Shown here: piece after piece, positions 1-9,280 of the stretch | How the letters are laid out: every line of letters begins with the position of its first letter | Position numbering within the stretch: the first letter of the stretch is position 1 | Notes under the pieces: model-generated | What the model was told of the DNA's origin: nothing | The model's database searches: none | Seen by the model: only the letters and a program-made list of their open reading frames with translations | Assembly (NCBI GenBank): GCA_938743325.2 | Contig: OW568892.1 | Coordinates: 124,001 to 188,000 of the forward strand | Length of the DNA: 64,000 nucleotides | Direction: 5' to 3' | DNA from: Pycnococcus provasolii | Lineage: Eukaryota > Chlorophyta > Pseudoscourfieldiophyceae > Pseudoscourfieldiales > Pycnococcaceae | Position numbers and translations under genes: made by a program

Positions 1-1161
1 GACGACGTACTGGCGCCACGGGCGCGCCTCGTACAACGCCTCGAGATTGTCGTCCATCGTGTCCATCCACATGTTGCACTTGCCATCGCCCATGAAAGTC
101 TCGAAGAAGCCCTTCGTCTCCTTCGCGATCTTGGCGCGATCCGCTTCCGTCTTGTGCCACGGCACCGGGCGCTTCATCGCGAGCGGCGTCGTCATGTGCA
201 TGCCACCGGCGTCGAAGACGTCGCACGGCTCCGCCTCGCGCAGGTAGACGTGCAGGTGCGGGACGCCGTTCGACACCTTGTACAGGTCCTCGGCGGCGTA
301 CGCGCGGTAGAAGGGGCACGTGATTCCGTCGAAGCTGAGGATGACGAGCTTCGTTCCCGCCGCGTTGGCCGCCTTCTTCGCCTCGGCCATGAGCGTGCTG
401 TCCGGTCCACCGTTGATGCTCTTGATGGTGGCGTCAGGCGCGAGGTCACCGACGTTCGGCGACTTTTCGACGTACCCGGGCGTGGTGGCGGGGCGGTGCT
501 CGCAGTACTTCTCCCACGTGATTCCCTTGTTGTGCGGCGCGCCCGCCTTCTTCATCTCCGTTCGGTCCATGACCATCATGCCACCCATCATCGTGTCCTT
601 GACTCGTCCGTGCATCTTCGGGTCGAAGGTTCCCGGCGCGTCCTTGAACGGCTTTCCCACGCTGCTGGGCACCATGAAGTCCGCCACTTCCTTCTGCGTG
701 CAGTCGTTGTTGTGCTCGGTCACCTTCATCAAGCCGTTCATCATCGAGCGCATGTTGCCCTACATTAATTTACACGAAGTTGTTTTTTTCGTTTTTTTGG
801 GGGGGGAGGGCGGGAGGGGGTTCGTGAGTGCGTGATCAAGGCGCGCGGGCAGACGTGTGTTTTTGTTTGTTTGTTTGTTTGTTTGTTTGTCTCAGAGAGC
901 ACGAGATCGCGCGAGAATGAGCGCCCTGTGACGAAAACGAGGAGGCTGCCATGTTTGCTCGATCGATCCATCCCAACCACCCCTGGAGCACCCACCTTAA
1001 GAGAAGGGAAGGGAAGGGAATGGAAGTGCACCACCCGCTTCATCTTTTTTAAGAAGAAGAAGAAAAAACAAACAAAAACCAAAAGAAAAACATACCTGCA
1101 TCATGCCCGCCATCATCGGGCTCTTAAAGATGGTACGTTCGTCTCCGCCGCAGCAGCCCAT
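1..1161 (-). CDS. Deiodinase-like thioredoxin-fold protein, two exons, 3' part beyond the window
   Basis: I read exon 1 as 1161-1096 (22 codons, beginning MGCCGGDE) and exon 2 as 759-1. The intron at 1095-760 has donor GTATGT and acceptor TGTAG and keeps the frame. The 275 visible residues contain a peroxiredoxin-like entry (GDLAPDATI, about 126-134), then SFDGITCPFYR (about 164-174), PHLHVYLREAEPCDVF (about 189-204) and MDTMDDNLEALYEARPWRQY (about 254-273). These align with the iodothyronine deiodinase family in order: the Sec-containing active-site loop, the YIEEAH strand and the VDTM...YGALPERLY block. Cys170 stands where animal deiodinases have selenocysteine, so this is a Cys-type homologue; its substrate is unknown and thyroid-hormone activity should not be assumed. 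Gly2 with Cys3/Cys4 suggests N-myristoylation plus palmitoylation and membrane attachment. An in-frame TAG directly before exon 2 supports the splice. The stop codon lies left of the window. Confidence 0.72.
760..1095 (-). other. Spliceosomal intron of the deiodinase-like gene
   Basis: The intron is 336 bp with donor CAG|GTATGT and acceptor TTAATGTAG|GGC. It joins phase 0 to phase 0. It holds simple sequence: a run of TTTG-type repeats (861-890 on the plus strand), an A-rich stretch at 1050-1090 and a G-run at 797-806. A TTAAT branch-like element lies just before the acceptor. Confidence 0.7.
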
Positions 1162-1602
1162 GGTAACTTAAGTAGTGTAAAGGAAGTAGTGTAAAGGAAG
1201 AGAGTGATCCAGAAAATGAAGAAGTGGAGAATGGAGATGAATGGAGACAAGTGACGTGCTCAAGGGTAGGTAACCTGACACTTCACGTGAGAAGAAGAAG
1301 AAGAAGGCCGAGCCGAGCCGAGGTGCGTCGAACGAGGCTTCGAAACGAAACCCAAAGGCCGCTCCAAGGCCGAGCACGAACCAGGCCGAGCTCTACAAGG
1401 TTAGCAAGGGACGACTACTAAGGTTAGTTACGGGCGGCGGCGAATATCTAACTAACGTCGAGAATAACCTTAGGCCAGGCAGTTAACGTTCACCACAAGG
1501 TTGCTTGTCGTAGTTCACAGTAGTACCAGAGGAGTACCCTTGGACGTCTCGTAACAAGGACAGACTCTATAGAAAGCCTTAGGTGCCACATCACATCAGG
1601 TG

Positions 1603-1704
1603 TCACGTGATGTCCCGTGACTTTAGAGAGGAAATCACCACCCTATGAGGAATCACGTGATGGTCCGTCCCCCTCCCTGGGCTTTTTTGGAATCTGTCAC
1701 GTGA
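1603..1704. promoter_or_regulatory. Cluster of three TCACGTGA palindromes
   Basis: The 8-bp palindrome TCACGTGA occurs at 1603-1610, 1653-1660 and 1697-1704, three times in 102 bp. Its CACGTG core is the classic E-box/G-box bound by bHLH or bZIP factors in many eukaryotes. The cluster is 440-540 bp upstream of the deiodinase-like start codon at 1161. The regulatory role is inferred from clustering and position. Confidence 0.35.
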
Positions 1705-2109
1705 TACTTGGGAAAATCGGGGGAAAATGACAAGAGGTTCCAAATGGGCGGGAGCCGGTAGAGGTGTGGCCGTGTGGTCCCTCCCTCATTCCGATGTGGT
1801 AAGATCTGTAGAAGTAGGTGCGAATTCGGTCGTCGAGCAATCGGCAAGGCTGGCAAGGGAACCTAAGAAAAGAAAAAGCAAAAGAAAAGGGGGCTTGCCT
1901 CTCCCCTCTTCACTTCAGCTCTTCTTTTCAGTTTTCGCCACAGGAAGAGAGTAGTCCACACTCCACAGGATCCTCCTCCCTCCTCCTCCTCCTGAGCCCT
2001 TACAACTCGTTCGTGACGTCAACTCCTCCTTCCCGTCTTCCCGAGGGGGCACCCTTCTTGTGCTTGTGGGACCCCGGGGGGGGCAGCCCGGTCTATTCCC
2101 TCCCTTTTG

Positions 2110-2500
2110 TGACTTGTTGTTCCCTTCCTGTTTCTTGCCTTGCAGCACCACCTTGCAGCCTTGTGATGCTTTCCCATTCCCCCTCGCCTCTTTGCTTTGC
2201 CATGGTCTCGGAGATGGCAATGGGCGAGAACGGCGCAGCCGGGCGAGTCTTGTTGGATTAGGTGAGGGCGAGCAACGGCTTAAGCAGCCGTGCGAGTCTT
2301 GTAGAGCTTACGGTTTTGTTGAGCTTAAGTACGATAGTACTAGTATATTCGAGACACACTCAGCTCAGCTCGTAGCTCCGGCGTAGCAACTTGTTCAGGT
2401 GACTTGTTCCCTTCCCCGTCGGCCTTGTTCCCTTCGGCCACCTTGCAGCCTTGCTTTCCCATTCCACCTCTCCTCTTGGATCATGGCAATGGTCTCGGAG
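2110..2500 (+). repeat. Imperfect direct duplication of a pyrimidine-rich block
   Basis: The block at about 2110-2225 (TTGTTCCCTTCC, then CCTTGCAGCC, CTTTCCCATTCC and CATGGTCTCGGAGAT in that order) recurs at about 2399-2500 with the same words in the same order and a few small gaps. No protein is encoded in a consistent frame. It looks like a local segmental duplication in noncoding DNA. Confidence 0.55.
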
Positions 2501-2713
2501 ATAATAGGTCGTCGTCGTGTGTGTGTGTGTGTGTGTTTACACTTTTACCACCTACTTATACCACGCCTCATCTCTCCGATGTTCACTACTTACGTAGCTG
2601 TGAACTCCTCGTGAAGTCTTGAGGATGGGAACGTAGTACCTGCCTTACGACTTGACTTGACTTGACATTGCCCACCCTGAATGAAATAACTAACTCATAG
2701 ACTACTCACTTAC

Positions 2714-3406
2714 TCAACCAGCGGCGGCAACGGCAACGCGCTCGAACGTCTGATCGCACACGATGGCGTCGTCGCTCGCACTCCCGTCGTCCAAACGACG
2801 CAGGAACGTTCGGCGAACGACCATCGTCCCGTCCGTCGCGCTCAAGTACCGCTCAGTCGTCTCCCAACCCAGCGGCGTGCCGCTCTCCGTGATGTGGCGC
2901 ACACCACCCTGACGGCTCACCAGAGCGGTATGCCTGTGTACCGTCGCAGCGTCCTTTCCGAAAATGTCGCTCGCGCCACTGAAACTCTCCTCCCACTCGC
3001 CGAGCGGGTACGTGATCGTGCGACTCGCACCACGACCAGGCTTGCGCGTTGTCACGTCCCACGCACCAGGCTCTTGCTCGTTAGGCGACCACTCCTGCAC
3101 GTACTCCTCCCGAACGATCGAGCGCGCCGCGTCGACGTCGTGCCCGTGCGCCACCAGATACTGCACGTTCGCGTTGAGATCGTCCCCCTCTTCCACAATC
3201 GGAACACGCGACCACGTCCCCAGTAGCCACGACGCGTCGAGACTGTCTTCGTTGTCTTCGCTTCTTCCCTGTGGAGGTACCATGGGTACGTTTCCCATCA
3301 TCGCGCGAATCACTGAGGGACGTCTCACAGCACGAGTACCCAAGGAAACACGGCCAATTGGCGGAGAAGGAGAAGAGCGGGTGCGAAAAGGCAAGGCGGG
3401 CGCCAT
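2714..3406 (-). CDS. Putative organelle-targeted FABP/lipocalin-like beta-barrel protein
   Basis: I chose the ATG at 3406 (230 aa), which gives an N-terminus beginning MAPALPFRTRSSPSPP. This stretch is rich in Ser, Pro and Arg with almost no acid over about 38 residues and resembles a plastid or mitochondrial transit peptide. An upstream in-frame ATG at 3472 is possible. The mature part has LLGTWSRV (GTW at 63-65), the first-strand signature of calycin-type barrels. It continues with alternating strands and ends with the CDQTFERV motif, as fatty-acid-binding proteins end with CTRVYEKV-like strands. Length fits one barrel plus a transit peptide. A ligand cannot be named. The fold assignment is a recognition by eye. 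THOC2 lies just downstream on the same strand. Confidence 0.55.
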   Translation of the reverse strand: MAPALPFRTRSSPSPPIGRVSLGTRAVRRPSVIRAMMGNVPMVPPQGRSEDNEDSLDASWLLGTWSRVPIVEEGDDLNANVQYLVAHGHDVDAARSIVREEYVQEWSPNEQEPGAWDVTTRKPGRGASRTITYPLGEWEESFSGASDIFGKDAATVHRHTALVSRQGGVRHITESGTPLGWETTERYLSATDGTMVVRRTFLRRLDDGSASDDAIVCDQTFERVAVAAAG

Positions 3407-3499
3407 ATATGCAGAGTGATCTCTGGGGACTCTCTGAGAGGAGGGAGAGGTTTGGTTTATCCAAAATCCCAACCGAACCTTGAAGGGGGGGAGGACGTT

Positions 3500-3577
3500 C
3501 GGGTTAGGGTTAGGGTTAGCGCTTGGGGCTTGGGCTTGGGACTTGGGCTTGGGACTTGGGACTTGGGCTGTGGGTGG
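3500..3577. repeat. Telomere-like TTAGGG run followed by CTTGGG(A) tract
   Basis: Three tandem GGGTTA units (3501-3519) run into GCGC and then about eight degenerate CTTGGG/ACTTGGG units up to about 3570. It lies between the beta-barrel gene and the 3' end of THOC2. A related sequence in inverted orientation sits just 5' of THOC2. Confidence 0.8.
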
Positions 3578-3660
3578 TTTAAAATGTGACGGCCGTTGGA
3601 CAAAAGAGTAAAGTACATTCCATTACTGAGTGAATAAAGGAGCGCTCGATCTTCGCAACC

Positions 3661-6600
3661 TTAGTTCCGTCCACGGCGCGCACCTCCGCGCGGGGGAGGA
3701 GGCTCATCGCGACGATCCATCTCGCGACGGTCGCGAGGACCGTCGCGAGGACCGCCGCGAGGAGGAGGGCCGCCACCGCGTGGGTCGTCGCGAGGGTCGC
3801 CGCGGTGCGACGGCGGAGGGGCGTCGCGACGACCACCCTGCACCTGCGGTGGCGGAGGACCGCCGCGCATGTCGCGGCGATCGCGGTCGTCGCGGCGGTC
3901 GCGATCACCTCGCACAGGCGGCGGCGGATCGGCGCCACGCGGCGGAGATCGGCGCAAAGATGGATGCATCTGCGCTTCTCTATCGCGACTCTCGCGATCG
4001 CGCTTTCCCAGAACTCCGCCGCCACCACGGCGTGAACGACCGCCGTCTCCAGAAGGAGGGGGTGCGGCAGCTGCACCGTCTCTCGGACCCATCGCAGCCG
4101 CGGCCGCGGCTGCCGCCGCCGACTTGGACGATGCGGCGGCAGACTTGTTTCCATTGTCCACATCCATGGCGGTAGCTTGCTTCTTCGGCGCCTGAGCGGC
4201 AGCCGCAGCAGCGGCCGCGGCAGCAGCTGCTGCTGTCTTAGAAGATGTGGTAGCAGCCTTAGAAGATGTGGCAGCAGCCTTAGAAGATGCGGCAGCCTTC
4301 TTGTTGCCACCATCCGTCTCCATCGGATTAAAAGGAGCAGCTCCGATGGAGAGCTTTTTGGACGTTTCCTTGTTGCTCGCATCCTTCTTCTCACCGCCGT
4401 CCTCCTCCTTGCTCTTCTTCGGCTTCTTCGGCAGCTTCAGGCTCAGCTGCGCGTGGTACCTCGTCGCGAGCACCTTCAGATCCTCCATGTCGCTTGACTT
4501 CAGCTTCGTCACCTCGTCGTTCAGGCGCTCGACATGCTCTTTAGCCGTTGGGAAGAAATCGGCGATTCGAGTCAGCAGCGTCAGCGCGTTGCGCACCTCG
4601 CTGTGGTCGCTCCCGCCGAGGCAGGCGAGGAACTGCGTCGTCAGCTTCTTGTGCCACAAGCTTGCCAACTTCTCAAACTCCTTGAAAGACACCTGGCCGT
4701 CGCCATCGCCGTTCTCCTCGCCGACAACACCGCCGACAACGCGTGAAAAATTCTGCGAAAGTCCAGGGCGGCTGCCAGCCTCGGCGTCGAACGTGCTCTC
4801 ATCGCTGCACCATTTCGAGATGAGACCCAGCACCTCGCGCATGAATGTGCCAAGTCTGCCAGCCTCGTGGCGCGTGCTAAAGAACATCGCGGAGCTCATG
4901 TGCTTGACCACGGTGTCGAGGTAGTGCACGGTCGACAAGTTTGGTGTTCCCATCTCGTGCACGCGAAGCATGAATCGTGCGCAAAAGGCGGCGTCGACGG
5001 GCGAGAAGAGTGCGCGAGGGAGAACGCAGTGCTGCACTACCATCTCCATCGTCACGACTCGATTCGGCTCTCCGTTGTCAGCACTGAGCCACGTATCCGA
5101 GAACCAAAGTCCCTTCTCACGCACCAGCCGCTGCCGTGCCGTACGCTCCTCCTCCACATGCGCCTGCTCAGCCTTCTCAAGCCTTGTCCTGATTTCCACC
5201 AGGCGATCGCGCTCCGTCTTTTTCGCCTTCAACTGCTGCTGATCCATGCCGTGAGACTGGGGATTCGCCATCACCCTGTTAATGGCTACAATCCCTGCTT
5301 GCAGCTTGTCTTTCTCCGATGCGTACTTATCTGTCGGCACAGAAAGCGTTGGAAGGCTGGATGCCCAAAAACTCAAGTAAAACTGAGGGCTGATGGATGT
5401 CCACGCCGATGCGGGGCACATGCGACGAACTTCCGAAATCAGTCGCTCCCAGCTCCACTCGACGGCAGCGGCGCCGGGCATGTCCGTCGGGGCGGACAAG
5501 CGAAGCGCGGTTGTCGATGCCCAGTCCTTGGGATCCGCGGGGCAGGCGCAGAGAACGCCGCTCAAAATTGGGCGATACATGGCAAATAAAACTGCCGGAT
5601 CGAGCTTGAGGTCGAGCATGCGCTGCATGGGAGGCAGCACCGCGGCGTACTTGGACATGTCCAGCTGCACCTCCTGAATGAAAGAGATGAACTGCAGCAG
5701 CGCCTCCGATGCTCTGTCGAACAGCTCGCCCAGCACCTTCAGAGGCGTGCCATCCTCCTGCGCCTCGCGCGAAAGCACAATCTCGTCTCGCGTGCGCGCG
5801 ATGAGAACCACAAGCTTCATTCCCATCGACAGCTTCTCATCTCCCGCGGCACGATCAAGGCCGAGAGTTCCAGCAAGTCGCGCTAGCGTTCGGCGCGTGA
5901 TCGGCTTCGTCTGCTGCTCCTTCTGCGCCTGTGTCATGATTGCCTCGTGTCGCAGCTGGCGGTGCCCCGCCATGCATTCCAGCTGCGCGTCGCTGAGATC
6001 CTCGAGAGGCTCCACCAGCGCCATGCGCGATATGAGCTCTTTGAGCACCGTCAAGCTGAGACCGCTGTCGCGTGCGAGCAGGCTCTGTACGACGTATTGT
6101 AGGATCGCCTCGAGGTCCAGCTGCTTGTGCTTCTTGCAGAGCGCGCTGGTCCCGCTCGCCAAGTTGATGAGCCAGTCGGAGAGATTCAGGCCATCCTTTT
6201 TCAGCCCGCCTCGCGATTTCAGCGTGAGCCTCTCAAGAAGCACGAATGTCAGCACATCGTGGTCGACCGAAGTGAGCCTGCCCGTCACGTCCACCACCGG
6301 CTCGACGAGGTTGCCATACGCCTCAATCTGCTCCACGATTGCGGTGAGAACGGGATACGGGTTGCCGTGAGCAACCTTGGCCATGTGCTTTTCCACCAAT
6401 TTCGTCGCCTCGCGGTCCTTCGTCACGCGCCGCATCATGCGCCTGGTTGCGAGGACCGAGTTCTTGTGCGCTCGGTGCAGCTCCGGCACGTAGCACGTCC
6501 ACATCGGAACGGGTATCCTCACATCGCTTAGCCACGCAGCCTCCGCCGTGACGGCGGCAGCTTCATCGTCCTGCCCAGCCGCGGCGCTGGTTGCGGGCAC

Positions 6601-8436
6601 CGCCACGCCCTGCGCCACCTCGTCTTTCTGCGCGTACGACGTCGCGCGCTGCAGCGCGTTGCGCCATGCGCCGTAGCACCGGAAACGTGCCTCGTACCGC
6701 ATTGTTTGCAGCACATTCCACGCCTCGCTGGACGCCGCGTTGTTCGCCGTGAGCAGGCTGAGTGCGGGAAGTCCCGCTGAGCTCATGAATTGTTCCGCAT
6801 CAGCGAGAGCGCGCGCCTTCTTCTCCGAGTCGCCCGCCGCCGCCGCGGCATCGACATGCGCGCGCATGCAGCGGCACGCGCGTGCATGAAGCGAGGCATC
6901 GTACGCGAGTCGTGGTCCCAGCAAAGCGAACAAAGCGAAGGCTTCTCTTGGAATTTCGTGCCGCGCGTCGCCCGGCGTCACCTGCACCGGTCCCATCGCA
7001 ACGCCCTTGGGGAATAGCGCGCGTCTGGGCTCCTCGAGCAGAGCGCGAGCGCGCGCGATGATTCCGTCGCGCACGGTCGGGACGGATGTGGGATCCGTGC
7101 CACCAACGCCGACGAGCGCGACGAATAGCTTGCGTGTCGCCTCGTGCTTCCAGTGCCCGAGCTTGAAGAGATGTCCAAGCACGCCTAGCTTTTGATCGTG
7201 CGCAAGCTTGTGCGTCTCGTCGCCATTCAGCGCGCCTACAGGAAGCAGATCGAGAGGCAGCTGTGAGCGACCAGCCGCCTCCTCGGCTGCCGATGCAGCC
7301 TTTGTGTTCCCATTTTCGTCCTTCGCATTGAGGCTGACGACACCAATTTTTGTATTCTCCGCGTGCGAGCGCACGACAGCCGGCTTGACGAGCGCGTTCG
7401 TCTGCTCGAGTGACGGGTGAAGGTGCGGCCACAGCGTTCCCATGGAGACGATGTTGTTTCCCACGGCGGCGGCGACGACTCCGTAGACGGCGTCAGGGGT
7501 TGCTTCGTCGGGCCAGGACGTTGCTGCGGGAGGTGCGGCGACGGCGGACTTTCCTGCTTGCATCGCGTGGAATGCGCGAAGACGCACGCCGAGCACATGC
7601 ACGATTCCTGTTTGCGCTTCGTCGTTTCCGAATAGTTTGCTGAGTATTTCCGCGTACCGCGCGTCGTGCGGGAAGCTGGCCCATGCGCTGAACACGACGT
7701 CCATGACTCTGTTGGGGTCGAGGTCGAATCTGCCAACAAGTGCGAGTGCGAACTGCGTGGCCCACTGTACGGACTCCGGTCCTGCAGGCATGCTTCCCAT
7801 GGCGAAGAGTCGTTCGAAGAGTTTGGCGAACCCTTCCGACGACTCGCGGAGGAGGTTGTATTTCGCTTGCGTGTAGAACATTTTCGTGTGTATCCTGACT
7901 TCTTTTCTCTTGTAGGCAGCCATGTCTGTGATGGCGCCAGCTTCCGCCAGTAAGTCCGGCGGTGCGCGACACATGAGTTCTGCGCGTGAAATTAATGACG
8001 CGTCCAGGAGTGTTTTCGTCGCGTCGCCTAGCGCTTGTTTCGCCTGTTCGACGGTTCTTTTATCTGATGATTTCGGCAGCGCGTTCGCCTCGAGCGCCAT
8101 CCACACGCACCACAGCGATTCGAGAAAGCATCCTGCGGGAACGATCATCTGGGAGGAGGCGGCGTGTTCTTCTTCAACGTCATTCGACAATGACGAAGAC
8201 GAATTCTTCTTCTTTTTCGCCGCAGACGCCGACGCCGACGCCGACGACGAAGACGATAAGAGCGCGACGAGCGTGTCGTGATCTGTGGTCATGAGCCCAC
8301 GTGCGATCGCCCAGCATATTTCGTATGAAAGAGTCAAGGAATCGGACTCTTCTAAGGTCAACCCCGAGGAGACGGACCAGGCACCACCACCACCACCCTT
8401 CTTGCAGAGAAAACGCCAAGAAGACTCGTGCGCCAT
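3661..8436 (-). CDS. THOC2: THO complex subunit 2 (THOC2/Tho2)
   Basis: THOC2 is the large scaffold of the THO/TREX complex, which couples nuclear transcription to mRNP assembly and export. The 1,591-aa protein is nearly the size of human THOC2 (about 1,590 aa). The clearest match is the Tho2 C-terminal region: a SPQFYLSFW block, a charged helix with KAEQAHVEEERTARQR, then HCVLPRALFSPVDAAFCARF, then KEFEKLASLWHKKLT and VRNALTLLTRIADFFP. These correspond in order to human ISPQFYATFW, CIFPRCIFSAIDAVYCARF, YENFRHVVHKWHYKLT and IRNILIVLTKILPWYP. The tail is low complexity: Ala/Ser/Lys runs including poly-Ala, then a long Arg/Gly/Asp/Pro RGG-like segment likely to contact RNA. I chose the ATG at 8436 (MAHESSWRF). 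The frame is open upstream, but those codons come from telomere-like repeat. Single exon. Confidence 0.94.
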   Translation of the reverse strand: MAHESSWRFLCKKGGGGGAWSVSSGLTLEESDSLTLSYEICWAIARGLMTTDHDTLVALLSSSSSASASASAAKKKKNSSSSLSNDVEEEHAASSQMIVPAGCFLESLWCVWMALEANALPKSSDKRTVEQAKQALGDATKTLLDASLISRAELMCRAPPDLLAEAGAITDMAAYKRKEVRIHTKMFYTQAKYNLLRESSEGFAKLFERLFAMGSMPAGPESVQWATQFALALVGRFDLDPNRVMDVVFSAWASFPHDARYAEILSKLFGNDEAQTGIVHVLGVRLRAFHAMQAGKSAVAAPPAATSWPDEATPDAVYGVVAAAVGNNIVSMGTLWPHLHPSLEQTNALVKPAVVRSHAENTKIGVVSLNAKDENGNTKAASAAEEAAGRSQLPLDLLPVGALNGDETHKLAHDQKLGVLGHLFKLGHWKHEATRKLFVALVGVGGTDPTSVPTVRDGIIARARALLEEPRRALFPKGVAMGPVQVTPGDARHEIPREAFALFALLGPRLAYDASLHARACRCMRAHVDAAAAAGDSEKKARALADAEQFMSSAGLPALSLLTANNAASSEAWNVLQTMRYEARFRCYGAWRNALQRATSYAQKDEVAQGVAVPATSAAAGQDDEAAAVTAEAAWLSDVRIPVPMWTCYVPELHRAHKNSVLATRRMMRRVTKDREATKLVEKHMAKVAHGNPYPVLTAIVEQIEAYGNLVEPVVDVTGRLTSVDHDVLTFVLLERLTLKSRGGLKKDGLNLSDWLINLASGTSALCKKHKQLDLEAILQYVVQSLLARDSGLSLTVLKELISRMALVEPLEDLSDAQLECMAGHRQLRHEAIMTQAQKEQQTKPITRRTLARLAGTLGLDRAAGDEKLSMGMKLVVLIARTRDEIVLSREAQEDGTPLKVLGELFDRASEALLQFISFIQEVQLDMSKYAAVLPPMQRMLDLKLDPAVLFAMYRPILSGVLCACPADPKDWASTTALRLSAPTDMPGAAAVEWSWERLISEVRRMCPASAWTSISPQFYLSFWASSLPTLSVPTDKYASEKDKLQAGIVAINRVMANPQSHGMDQQQLKAKKTERDRLVEIRTRLEKAEQAHVEEERTARQRLVREKGLWFSDTWLSADNGEPNRVVTMEMVVQHCVLPRALFSPVDAAFCARFMLRVHEMGTPNLSTVHYLDTVVKHMSSAMFFSTRHEAGRLGTFMREVLGLISKWCSDESTFDAEAGSRPGLSQNFSRVVGGVVGEENGDGDGQVSFKEFEKLASLWHKKLTTQFLACLGGSDHSEVRNALTLLTRIADFFPTAKEHVERLNDEVTKLKSSDMEDLKVLATRYHAQLSLKLPKKPKKSKEEDGGEKKDASNKETSKKLSIGAAPFNPMETDGGNKKAAASSKAAATSSKAATTSSKTAAAAAAAAAAAAAQAPKKQATAMDVDNGNKSAAASSKSAAAAAAAAAMGPRDGAAAAPPPSGDGGRSRRGGGGVLGKRDRESRDREAQMHPSLRRSPPRGADPPPPVRGDRDRRDDRDRRDMRGGPPPPQVQGGRRDAPPPSHRGDPRDDPRGGGPPPRGGPRDGPRDRREMDRRDEPPPPRGGARRGRN

Positions 8437-8498
8437 CCGGAGGTTTGGGCTCGAGAGGTGTGCTTTCGAAATGGCGCCGCCGAACTGCGCCCAGGCCC

Positions 8499-8560
8499 GA
8501 ACCCTAGCGCTAACCCTAACCCTAGGCAATACCCTAATCAGAATGAATAATACCCTAATC
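8499..8560. repeat. Telomere-like CCCTAA run 5' of THOC2
   Basis: CGAACCCTAGCGCTAACCCTAACCCTAGG is followed by spaced TACCCTAATC units. Its reverse complement shares GGTTAGGGTTAGCGCT with the tract at 3500-3520, so THOC2 lies between two inverted telomere-like sequences. Confidence 0.8.
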
Positions 8561-8620
8561 CTCCTCCCTCGGTCCCTCCCCTCCCCTTTCTTTTTGCCTT
8601 TTAGCTTGCTTTTAGTACAT

Positions 8621-8690
8621 TACGGCTAGGGTTACGCTAGGGTTACGCTAGGGTTACGGATTAGGGCTAGGGTTACAGCTAGGGTTACGG
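8621..8690. repeat. Degenerate TAGGGTTACGC tandem repeat
   Basis: Six units of a roughly 12-bp TAGGGTTACGC/TAGGGTTACAGC motif stand in tandem. They are related to but not identical with a plain telomere repeat, and resemble the tracts at 16722-16757 and 63812-63935. Confidence 0.8.
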
Positions 8691-8891
8691 CAAATTGCGT
8701 TATCCGCGCCGTTATAGGTGCTTTCAGCATGTCATTTTTTGTATACGACACGTCCTAATTAGACTATGCTTAAGATGATGCCATGTCAAACTTTAACAGA
8801 TCTGAAAACTTGTTTTTTTCGAACGGTAGTACGGTTAGTACGGTACATATTTCGCGTCTAAAAAAGAAAGCACGCTCCTAGCTTGTGTGTA

Positions 8892-9278
8892 TGTCACGCC
8901 CCACGAGGGCTGATCCTCAGCTCCTCTCTACTTCGATTATTCTCGCTCCGTGCGCTCCTCAACGCCGATTCAAGCAGCTGCGGTGTGACTGGCAACGTTG
9001 CAGCAACTTACCTTAACCTCTGTTGGGTTACACGTTCACTCGCTCTCACTTCTCTCACGGTATTCACGCCACGCGCGTAAAAACTCGCCCCGTATGAACC
9101 GGGCGAACCGGGGCAAGGGCCCTAAGGTAACCCCTGACCGTTCCTTTCTGACTTACCCCTCTCCAGCCTGGCGGCCCCTCGTTTGCGAGTGCCGCCTCCT
9201 CCCTCTCCTTCCTCACCTCCCTCCGCGCCGTAGCCGTGGCTGCGCTCGCTCGTCACGCGCCCGAGTATGTGCCTGACA
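8892..9278 (-). mobile_element. Ty1/copia-type fossil: LTR-like copy A
   Basis: A 387-bp block begins TGTCACGCCCC and ends GTGCCTGACA, giving TGTCA/TGACA inverted ends typical of an LTR. Most of it recurs almost unchanged in copy B (ending 10210) and in copy C (ending 16312). It carries no gene and is a broken remnant. The near identity to copy B points to a fairly recent origin. Confidence 0.6.
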
Positions 9279-9280
9279 GC

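Larger units (their letters stand above)
1162..2713. other. Intergenic spacer, no convincing gene
   Basis: No reading frame here has a recognisable domain or coding-like composition. The spacer holds a short AAGAAG-rich stretch (1290-1310), three TCACGTGA palindromes, a partially duplicated block at 2110-2225 and 2399-2500, and a (GT)n microsatellite at about 2517-2535. It lies between the 5' end of the deiodinase-like gene and the 3' end of the next gene, so the part near 1162 probably contains the promoter of the former. Confidence 0.5.
8437..8891. other. Spacer 5' of THOC2 rich in telomere-like repeats
   Basis: No gene is visible. The spacer holds two telomere-like tracts (8499-8560 and 8621-8690) separated by a C/T-rich stretch. 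About 190 bp of AT-richer sequence with no recognisable feature (8700-8890) leads to the first copia fossil. It should contain the THOC2 promoter; no TATA element is evident. Confidence 0.5.

Noticed and set aside
154-768. Plus-strand frames of 170-204 codons at the left edge
   Set aside because: The minus strand of the same region encodes a coherent deiodinase-like domain that splices to a good first exon; the plus frames are its shadows.
8437-8529. N-terminal extension of THOC2 by 31 codons
   Set aside because: The codons derive from telomere-like repeat (VRVSARVRAW) and the downstream ATG at 8436 starts sequence of normal composition.
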